This document shows positions 1-5,037 of a stretch of DNA of 5,183 nt, one piece after another (position 1 is the stretch's first letter; each line of letters opens with the position of its first letter). Source of the DNA: Bacillota bacterium. Lineage in GTDB: Bacteria; Bacillota_A; Clostridia; Lachnospirales; Lachnospiraceae. The position numbers and the translations under genes are program-made. Under the pieces are notes generated by a model. That model made no database searches. It worked only from the letters and a program-made list of their open reading frames with translations, and had not been told where the DNA came from. The DNA lies in NCBI GenBank assembly GCA_023443625.1, contig JAEZTQ010000084.1, positions 1 through 5,183 of the forward strand, written 5' to 3'.

Positions 1-163
1 ATTCTTCATTATTTCTTGCAAAATCCTCCATCTCTTCCCAGCAGTCTGCGTTTGCCAGGGTCGCAAATAAAACAATGACCAGTATGTCCTTTAAGCCATG
101 TCTAACCTTCCTATGCTGACGAATATCTTCAATTATTTCAATCCAATCCAAAAGCTGTTCCAT
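1..163 (-). CDS. ISAs1-family transposase, N-terminal part (cut by window edge)
   Basis: The frame opens at ATG 163-161 and stays open for 54 codons to the left edge, so only the N-terminus is visible. It reads through IIEDIRQHRKVRHGLKDIL (about residues 10-28), then a hydrophobic stretch and ADCWEEMEDFA (about 39-49). This pattern (R.. RH.L.DIL.I.L.A...ADxW.E.E.F) matches the N-terminal domain that precedes the DDE catalytic domain in ISAs1/H-repeat transposases; the match is from memory of the family, without a search. The catalytic DDE residues lie outside the window, so integrity cannot be judged. The ribosome site is weak (GGGTGG about 6 nt upstream). The gene runs in the same direction as the CRISPR array, just beyond its leader-distal end, so array read-through could reach it. 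The element's terminal inverted repeat was not identified. Confidence 0.8.
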   Translation of the reverse strand, partial: MEQLLDWIEIIEDIRQHRKVRHGLKDILVIVLFATLANADCWEEMEDFARNNEE

Positions 164-232
164 AATTATCCCACCCGTTTCTTTTTATTATAACGGATAA
201 ATGGACAACTGTGTTCATAATTTGTTAACTCA
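164..232. other. Spacer region between array relic and transposase
   Basis: This AT-rich stretch lies between the outermost repeat relic and the transposase start. On the minus strand it contains a TATAAT at 192-187, placed 23 nt before the transposase ATG, but no acceptable -35 box is found 16-18 bp upstream of it. A 5-bp inverted repeat (CCGTT at 175-179, AACGG at 192-196) flanks that box. The end of the insertion element probably falls here or close to 240, but its terminal repeat cannot be fixed without the other end. No terminator hairpin for the array transcript is visible. Confidence 0.4.
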
Positions 233-264
233 TGCGTTTATCGTGCCCCTATGCCAAGGGCAAC
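233..264 (-). repeat. Decayed outermost CRISPR repeat relic
   Basis: In array orientation the first 20 bases differ from the consensus at only positions 3, 8 and 14. Positions 21-22 and nearly all of the last 8 bases are lost. The stem is now GCCCTTG/TAGGGGC around the same GCA loop. Both stem changes are C to T and turn G-C pairs into G-U wobbles, so all seven pairs can still form in RNA. It is separated from the next repeat by only 26 nt (265-290), shorter than the 32-36 nt of true spacers. I read it as an old trailer-end repeat, possibly eroded or clipped by the neighbouring mobile element. It lacks the handle needed for a normal crRNA. Confidence 0.7.
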
Positions 265-290
265 AGCAACCAAAGATCAATATTGGCAAT

Positions 291-322
291 ATCACAATAC
301 ACGCCCCTGTGCCAGGGGCTAC
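291..322 (-). repeat. Degenerate leader-distal terminal repeat
   Basis: The hairpin half (positions 1-23 in array orientation) is identical to the consensus. The last nine bases carry four substitutions, at repeat positions 24, 29, 30 and 32, so the handle segment reads TGTATTGTGAT in place of TGAATTGAAAC. Decay confined to the last repeat, at its far end, is usual for the oldest end of an array and supports the minus-strand orientation. Confidence 0.9.
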
Positions 323-488
323 TATACTCTGGCCGTGGACCGGGGAGGCCGAGAGGGGTTTCAATTCACGCCCCTGTGCCAGGGGCTACGAGCTTTGCTC
401 AAAACTTTACCAAAGAATATTTGTTTCAATTCACGCCCCTGTGCCAGGGGCTACTTTTATAATCCTTATCACTTTTATAGTCATCCGT

Positions 489-520
489 GTTTCAATTCAT
501 GCCCCTGTGCCAGGGGCTAC
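489..520 (-). repeat. Internal repeat with one substitution at base 21
   Basis: This is the only internal repeat that differs from the consensus: plus-strand position 500 is T where the others have C. In array orientation this is repeat base 21, G to A, the first base after the hairpin. In the Bacillus halodurans I-C system Cas5 (Cas5d) is known to cut between bases 21 and 22, so the change sits on the 5' side of the expected cut. The stem and the 11-nt handle are intact. Confidence 0.95.
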
Positions 521-1529
521 GACCGCAGAAAAGAGTTTATTACAAAGTCAATTAGTTTCAATTCACGCCCCTGTGCCAGGGGCTACATACCCTTGTTTTT
601 GACATGGATCGTGTTACATGTTTCAATTCACGCCCCTGTGCCAGGGGCTACTATTTACCGGTGACTGGAAAAAAGCCTGGGAAGGCAGTTTCAATTCACG
701 CCCCTGTGCCAGGGGCTACAGGAGCTGTAAGCACATAGGCAGCCTTCTGATTGTTTCAATTCACGCCCCTGTGCCAGGGGCTACCAATAAGGCAGGGCGG
801 GGCCGGAGATTAAGATGTTTCAATTCACGCCCCTGTGCCAGGGGCTACATCGATGGATTAAAGGACTTTGTAAAAGAGTTGGTTTCAATTCACGCCCCTG
901 TGCCAGGGGCTACGTGTATTGCTTTCCACCTTAGTATATACGTTAGTGTTTCAATTCACGCCCCTGTGCCAGGGGCTACGAAATAAATTAGGTATCATCT
1001 TCTCACAGATAACGTTTCAATTCACGCCCCTGTGCCAGGGGCTACGGATACGGCTGCTTTTTCAACATAAAATTTAAGTTTCAATTCACGCCCCTGTGCC
1101 AGGGGCTACTACTGCCCAAAATATATTAATTAGTCCTGAGAGTTTCAATTCACGCCCCTGTGCCAGGGGCTACCACAATGGTTCGAATTATGAAGTGGTT
1201 GAAAATATGTTTCAATTCACGCCCCTGTGCCAGGGGCTACGTCATTGGACTGGCTGGATAGATTTTTCATGCTTGTTTCAATTCACGCCCCTGTGCCAGG
1301 GGCTACCTTGAGCCTGGAGGCATGGTGCAGAAATTTATTGTTTCAATTCACGCCCCTGTGCCAGGGGCTACCTTGATGCCGCCTCTTTTAATACTTACGC
1401 CCGCGTTTCAATTCACGCCCCTGTGCCAGGGGCTACACCGGATCAGCTTATAAAGCTTCGGCACAGCCTAGTTTCAATTCACGCCCCTGTGCCAGGGGCT
1501 ACAGCAAAATAGCACAATAATCGCTGTTA

Positions 1530-1559
1530 AATATCCATTTTTTTATGATTTATTGACAA
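1530..1559 (-). promoter_or_regulatory. Candidate array promoter
   Basis: On the minus strand TTGTCA (1559-1554, five of six matches to the -35 consensus) is followed after 18 bp by GATATT (1535-1530, four of six matches). Transcription would begin near 1523, about 20 nt before the first repeat. The position is right for driving the array, but chance matches are common in such AT-rich sequence. Confidence 0.35.
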
Positions 1560-1582
1560 TTATTTGACGATAAAATTAAAAT
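1553..1582 (+). promoter_or_regulatory. Promoter-like pair pointing into cas2 antisense
   Basis: On the plus strand TTGACA (1553-1558, perfect) is followed after 18 bp by TAAAAT (1577-1582, five of six). It scores better than the candidate array promoter and shares its -35 bases, because ATTGACAAT is nearly self-complementary. If active, it would transcribe antisense to cas2 and cas1. It could also be a chance match in the AT-rich leader. Confidence 0.25.
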
Positions 1583-1606
1583 ACTACTAAAAACAAGATA
1601 ATAAAC

Positions 1607-1654
1607 CATAAAAATAACACGAAATCTCAGCGCGGACCTCCTAGTATTTTTATG
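1607..1654. repeat. 10-bp perfect inverted repeat in the leader
   Basis: CATAAAAATA (1607-1616) and TATTTTTATG (1645-1654) are perfectly complementary and separated by 28 nt that include the AGGAGGTCC motif. A further pair, ACCATAA (1605-1611) and TTATGGT (1660-1666), overlaps the same area. The arms are entirely weak pairs apart from one G-C, so a protein-binding or bending site is as likely as an RNA stem. Such repeats can also arise by chance in AT-rich DNA. Confidence 0.6.
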
Positions 1655-1685
1655 ATTGATTATGGTACGCTCCGTTAAATATACT

Positions 1686-1976
1686 TTACAATATAAGCGT
1701 ATCACCCTGCTTAATCAATACTTCTTTTCCTAAGGTCTCTACCTTTCTTTCCCATTTATTACCCAGTATGTAAAACCTTACAGAATCATTCTCTTTATCA
1801 ATAATATCCTCTAACTTTGACTTAATAAGTATAAATTGAGAATTATCTACAAGTAATTCAAATACAGATTTTTGAACCCGTACACCGTAGCTCTCGCAGA
1901 GCTTTGCCACTTTACGCAGCCGTTTTTCGCCGTTAGATAAAGCGATATTTACATCATAAGTTAATATTATAAGCAT
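1686..1976 (-). CDS. cas2: CRISPR-associated protein Cas2
   Basis: This is a 96-residue protein, the normal length for Cas2. It opens with MLIILTYDVN, the first beta strand of the ferredoxin-like fold with the conserved Asp8 after Tyr7. It continues with RLRKVAKLCESYGVRVQKSVFE (about residues 19-40) and DSVRFYIL (about 64-71), all family hallmarks. Cas2 dimers bridge two Cas1 dimers in the complex that inserts new spacers at the leader end of the array. The start at 1976 was chosen because Cas2 proteins begin directly with this strand and because GGAGGT (1985-1980) lies just upstream. An in-frame ATG at 2009 would add eleven unrelated residues inside cas1. The cas1 stop is one base before this ATG, so translation is probably coupled. 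It is the last cas gene before the leader. Confidence 0.97.
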   Translation of the reverse strand: MLIILTYDVNIALSNGEKRLRKVAKLCESYGVRVQKSVFELLVDNSQFILIKSKLEDIIDKENDSVRFYILGNKWERKVETLGKEVLIKQGDTLIL

Positions 1977-1977
1977 A

Positions 1978-3006
1978 TTACCTCCAATGAAAGGCTGGAT
2001 ATTCATCAAGATCGCCGCGAATTACTCTCGCAAAAAGCTGTGCGCCCGCATAAGGAATTAATCCAATTTCTATCTTCTGTTCAAAAAACGGATGAATAAT
2101 CTCCTCTTTTTTTCGTTTTTGCCATTGATCAATCACCATTCTTCTTGCTTTATCCGATAAAATAAACCGCCCGCTTTCAGCTTCAAAATCCTTTGCTTTA
2201 ATTTGCTTTAGATTAATCAATGACAATGCAAGTCTATCACAAAGCGGCGCACGTAATTCCTCCATCAAGTCAAGTGCAAGAGAGGGTCTGCCCGGACGAA
2301 GAGCATGTAAAAATCCTGCTGCTGGATCAAGTCCCACACACTCAAGAGCTGATTGCACATCATTTTTTAAAAGCATATATAAGAACGACAAAAGAGCATT
2401 CACTTCATTTTCAGGCGGATGACGGCTTCTCTTTTCAAAAACAAGTTCACCTTCCTGCAACTTAATCATGTCATCAAAAGCAAAGAAATAGTCACTTGCG
2501 GCATTACCTTCCAATCCCCTCATGGAATCAATATCAGATGCCGTATCCAATAAAATAGCGGTTTTAGCAATTTTTTCAGCCGCTCTGACAAGGTTGTTCT
2601 TTCTTGTTTCATCCGTCTGTTCTCTTGCACTCTTCATTAATACCATACGGCTATTAGCAAATTTCGCATATAAAATGGTTTTCACAATGGCAACCGAACA
2701 TTTTTTATCATTAATAGCGTCATACTGTTTCTTTCTGAGTAAAACATTTCCGCTAACTGGTCCATAGATTCTGCCATAAAACTTACCATAGTCAGACAAA
2801 AAAGATAAACCTATATTTCTTTCACCGCAAAAGGCAATAAAAGGGGTTGATACTGTGGTATTACCAAAGCAAAGAATTGATTCGATTGTATGGGAAGGAA
2901 TTCTTGCTTTTTCTACACCACCAATTTTAATACCAATAGCTTCATTCTGGCAAAACAAATAGCTGTCCGGTGTTAAAACATAAAGTACATTCTGCAGTTT
3001 TTTCAT
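1978..3006 (-). CDS. cas1: CRISPR-associated endonuclease/integrase Cas1
   Basis: The 342-residue length is typical of Cas1 in I-C loci. The N-terminal beta domain starts MKKLQNVLYVLTPDSYL. The helical C-terminal domain carries the metal-binding residues: Glu166 in GLEG, His234 in GFLHALRPGR, and Asp246 and Glu249 in LALDLMEELR. RHPPEN at 195-200 and NALLSFLY at 203-210 are also family signatures. With Cas2 it cuts and joins protospacer DNA into the first repeat; in I-C systems Cas4 works with this pair to choose spacers with the right flanking motif. The ATG overlaps the cas4 stop by 4 nt (ATGA), and GGAGGT at 3020-3015 provides the ribosome site. All catalytic positions are present, so adaptation looks intact. 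Confidence 0.98.
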   Translation of the reverse strand: MKKLQNVLYVLTPDSYLFCQNEAIGIKIGGVEKARIPSHTIESILCFGNTTVSTPFIAFCGERNIGLSFLSDYGKFYGRIYGPVSGNVLLRKKQYDAINDKKCSVAIVKTILYAKFANSRMVLMKSAREQTDETRKNNLVRAAEKIAKTAILLDTASDIDSMRGLEGNAASDYFFAFDDMIKLQEGELVFEKRSRHPPENEVNALLSFLYMLLKNDVQSALECVGLDPAAGFLHALRPGRPSLALDLMEELRAPLCDRLALSLINLKQIKAKDFEAESGRFILSDKARRMVIDQWQKRKKEEIIHPFFEQKIEIGLIPYAGAQLFARVIRGDLDEYPAFHWR

Positions 3007-3662
3007 ACATCATCACCTCCGATAGCGGCTTGCCTTACCCTGTTGTTATATGTCCTTGCGCTACTTTTTAGCTTGGGCATACACAATTCATTGAGCGAAC
3101 ACTTTTTACATTTTGCCGAATACTCCCCTGGAGGCACATTATTTGTACCAAATAATCTCCAGAGACTCTTTGCGTCACTCTCTACCTTACGCCGCAAATC
3201 TTCAGTAAACTCAATCTCCACCCTACGATGAGCATTCGTATAAAAAATGGCTCCTTTCGTTATAGCGCAGCCATACATCTCTTCCAGACACATAGCCTGC
3301 CCACAGAGCTGAATGTTGTATTCCTCCTCGTCACGAATTACACCATGTTTATACTCGATAGGGTACAATATAAATCGTCCTTCATGAAAAGGAAAAACAA
3401 AGCCGTCTCCATTCATAACAGCTTCAATACAATCACATTTCCCGCTGAGCCTCATTCTATGAGAATGCACTGAAAAATCATAAAGATTAATAATATCTCC
3501 CCGCTTTACCTGCCCCTGTGAATGAACCCGCTCATGGGAAATCGTACCCTCCATGGTGTACTCATTATCATTCCAGGCATTTTCAAGAAGAATGAGCGCC
3601 GCTCTCCTTTTGCAAAATCGATACTGCGATAATAATGACAGGTGCAAATAATCACTATCCAC
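3003..3662 (-). CDS. cas4: CRISPR-associated exonuclease Cas4
   Basis: This 219-residue RecB-like nuclease carries an iron-sulfur cluster. Cys17 in QYRFCKRRAAL and the C-terminal group Cys185, Cys188 and Cys194 (CKKCSLNELC) are the four cluster ligands. His43, Asp77 in LSGKCD, and Glu103 and Lys105 in PIEYK form the nuclease site, followed by the helix with Gln118, Gln122 and Tyr130. In I-C systems Cas4 trims pre-spacers next to the PAM and helps set spacer orientation with Cas1-Cas2. The start is GTG at 3662. It is preferred because DSDYLHLSLLSQY matches the normal Cas4 beginning and the next Met is residue 70, past the first cluster ligand and His43. AAGGAG (3680-3675) lies 12 nt upstream, a little far. 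The gene overlaps the end of cas7 by 8 nt and the start of cas1 by 4 nt. Confidence 0.96.
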   Translation of the reverse strand: MDSDYLHLSLLSQYRFCKRRAALILLENAWNDNEYTMEGTISHERVHSQGQVKRGDIINLYDFSVHSHRMRLSGKCDCIEAVMNGDGFVFPFHEGRFILYPIEYKHGVIRDEEEYNIQLCGQAMCLEEMYGCAITKGAIFYTNAHRRVEIEFTEDLRRKVESDAKSLWRLFGTNNVPPGEYSAKCKKCSLNELCMPKLKSSARTYNNRVRQAAIGGDDV

Positions 3663-4644
3663 GATTAATCCAATCTCCTTCTACTTTTCCCCAGCTTATT
3701 TCATCAAAAGGATTGCTTAAAAAGCCCACTTCAACACCTCTGGGCACGTTATTTAAATCTAATGACAAGTCAAAATCATGGTAACTCCTTGCAAACTCTA
3801 CCCCTTCCTTTTTCTTAATACTAACTAAGTCAAAAAGCTTATGGGCAGCTGCACAACCAAGCTTAGCTTGTCTGATACGCTGTTCCTCATTGCTGTCCGT
3901 TCCAACATGACGGAAAATAATCAACGGAGAAACTACTGACATATGCCCCTTACTGGCAGAACGATCATGCTCATACATATTTAAAATTGATTCAAACAGT
4001 ACTTTTAAGTCCTCTTCATCAAAGCCTGTTTCATTGGCAAGATTCGCACTGATAAAGCCTCTTGCTTCGTACAGTCCGTGGGAGATAAATTGCTTTCTTC
4101 CCATTGTCCTAAGCTTGTCCTCATTCTGTTCATGCTCCCACTTCTCATAATCGGCGACCGTTGTTGCTCCCTTAACATTTTCGGCAACCAACATTCTTGT
4201 AATCGATATATCCAGCGGCAAGATTGGTTCAACTGATTTCGCAAAAGTCAATTGTACCGGACCTCTCACTTGCCCCGCGTTAAGTCCGGTAGATAATACC
4301 GCACCAAAAGTTCTTACATCATAAAAATTTTCACAGGCATAATTTCTTGCAGTATTAACTCTATTCTTATCCTTCGATGCTTTTCCCTCTGTGTTTTCAT
4401 GCGCTTCAGCAATTGCCTTATTTATGTTTGTAGCATTTTGCATAATGATGCGCATACCGGTTTTCCCCTCATAAGCCATCTGAATATAGTTACGGATCCT
4501 GCGTTTTATAGCAACATCTGTAATGTATCCCCGCATGTCTTGCGGGTCAATTCGTGGTGTATTTCCCATATCCGGATCACCATTGGGATTTCCGTTCGCA
4601 CATTCAATGTAAAATAAAAATTCATACCTGCTTTGTAATTCCAT
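3655..4644 (-). CDS. cas7c: Type I-C Cascade backbone subunit Cas7c (Csd2)
   Basis: This 329-residue Csd2-family protein is the repeated backbone unit that coats the crRNA spacer in the I-C effector complex. Signature segments in order are NPNGDPD (19-25), RIDP (31-34), TDVAIKRRIRNY (42-53), YDVRTFGAVLSTG (108-120), GQVRGPVQLTFAKSVEPI (124-141), ITRM (148-151) and HGLYEARGFISANLA (189-203). The protein is somewhat longer than the roughly 280-300 residues I recall for this family. A charged segment near 80-100 and another near 165-180 are the likely extensions. The ATG has AGGAGG (4658-4653) eight bases upstream, inside the end of cas8c. Only 3 nt separate it from the cas8c stop. It ends in TAG, overlapping cas4 by 8 nt. 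Confidence 0.97.
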   Translation of the reverse strand: MELQSRYEFLFYIECANGNPNGDPDMGNTPRIDPQDMRGYITDVAIKRRIRNYIQMAYEGKTGMRIIMQNATNINKAIAEAHENTEGKASKDKNRVNTARNYACENFYDVRTFGAVLSTGLNAGQVRGPVQLTFAKSVEPILPLDISITRMLVAENVKGATTVADYEKWEHEQNEDKLRTMGRKQFISHGLYEARGFISANLANETGFDEEDLKVLFESILNMYEHDRSASKGHMSVVSPLIIFRHVGTDSNEEQRIRQAKLGCAAAHKLFDLVSIKKKEGVEFARSYHDFDLSLDLNNVPRGVEVGFLSNPFDEISWGKVEGDWINRG

Positions 4645-4647
4645 AAT

Positions 4648-5037
4648 TTAATCCTCCTCATTCTCTATCGTTTCTGTTTTTGCTTTTTTCTTATAGATCT
4701 TAGCAATTTGCTGATAGTAGCCAAGTGCAAACTGAGATTGCTGTTCAAGATTCATTGCTTTAGGAAATCCCCCCTCCACCTTTGCTGAAATATCCGCCAG
4801 GATATTGGTGTAATAAATATTCGCCCCTTTACTGAGTTTACTTAAATGGTGTTGGGACAGGGTCGATAATCTTCCAATCACAAGAGCCGGTGAAGTACTT
4901 GCAGAAGTATAGAACCGCTGGATAACCCCCGCACCAACATCTCCTAGTGCATCTTCTTGGATTTTTGCATAAACCGCCATCATACATCCGGCAAGATAAG
5001 CACTATTTGTATTCTGATCGTTTAAATCTTCCTTCAC
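4648..5037 (-). CDS. cas11c: Predicted Cas11c small subunit from an internal start in cas8c
   Basis: An in-frame GTG at 5037-5035 lies eight bases after AAGGAGG (5052-5046), a full-strength ribosome site inside the cas8c coding sequence. It would give a 129-residue, mostly helical, Lys/Glu-rich protein ending at the cas8c stop, starting VKEDLNDQNT (Met in the product). Independent translation of the small subunit Cas11 from within cas8 is established for type I-C, I-B and I-D systems, with an I-C product of about this size. Two or more copies line the belly of Cascade and support R-loop formation. The ribosome site and spacing are seen directly; expression is inferred. The lysine-rich tail (KIYKKKAKTE) is shared with Cas8c. 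Confidence 0.8.
   Translation of the reverse strand: MKEDLNDQNTNSAYLAGCMMAVYAKIQEDALGDVGAGVIQRFYTSASTSPALVIGRLSTLSQHHLSKLSKGANIYYTNILADISAKVEGGFPKAMNLEQQSQFALGYYQQIAKIYKKKAKTETIENEED

Larger units (their letters stand above)
291..1502 (-). CRISPR. Type I-C CRISPR array, 19 repeats and 18 spacers
   Basis: Thirty-two-nt repeats start at 291, 358, 423, 489, 555, 620, 688, 753, 817, 882, 948, 1014, 1078, 1142, 1209, 1275, 1340, 1405 and 1471. Seventeen are identical, the one at 489 has one change, and the one at 291 is degenerate. Spacers are 32-36 nt and all differ. Read on the minus strand, a repeat has GTA, a 7-bp stem GCCCCTG/CAGGGGC with loop GCA, then G and the 3' segment TGAATTGAAAC. The ATTGAAAC end and hairpin are typical of I-C repeats. 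Orientation is set by three agreeing facts: that repeat end, the leader and cas2 on the 1503 side, and repeat decay on the 291 side. Cas5c (outside the window) would be expected to cut after repeat base 21, leaving an 11-nt 5' handle. The newest spacer is 1437-1470 and the oldest is 323-357. Confidence 0.99.
1503..1685 (-). promoter_or_regulatory. CRISPR leader
   Basis: These 183 bases lie between the cas2 stop and the first perfect repeat, and contain no gene I can support. The region is strongly AT-rich with T-runs on the array strand, as leaders are, and it adjoins the intact end of the array. It should hold the array promoter and the sites that direct Cas1-Cas2 to insert at the first repeat. 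It includes an isolated AGGAGGTCC motif at 1642-1634 with no well-placed start codon after it, and no GC-rich terminator hairpin. Transcription from the cas operon could therefore continue into the array. Confidence 0.85.

Noticed and set aside
233..290. A CreTA-like crRNA mimic formed by the relic repeat and the 26-nt segment next to it
   Set aside because: Such elements need a handle-like repeat 3' end and a nearby partially matching promoter of a small toxin gene. The handle is lost here, no toxin-like frame is visible, and the position is that of ordinary trailer decay.
201..1311. Open reading frames of 71-137 codons running through the array on the plus strand
   Set aside because: They are made of the repeat translated in different frames (for example IHAPVPGAT, RPCARGY, FTPLCQG) joined by spacer sequence. 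The repeat simply has no stop codon on this strand.
1576..1620. Possible 14-residue leader peptide starting at GTG 1620 after AGGAGG 1642-1637
   Set aside because: The gap between the ribosome-like site and the GTG is 16 nt, too long, and the peptide is what T-rich leader sequence would encode by chance.
1503..1685. Rho-independent terminator between cas2 and the array
   Set aside because: No GC-rich hairpin followed by a T-run was found on the minus strand. The only sizeable inverted repeat is AT-rich with a 28-nt centre.
1977..2009. Upstream ATG for cas2 at 2009, giving 107 residues
   Set aside because: The extra residues are not Cas2-like and lie within cas1. The ribosome site and the conserved first strand both point to the ATG at 1976.
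2220..4617. Short plus-strand frames at 2220-2465, 2522-2767, 3043-3231, 3228-3473 and 4399-4617, and a minus-strand frame at 4005-4244
   Set aside because: All lie inside well-supported cas genes in other frames, have no recognisable domains and lack convincing ribosome sites.
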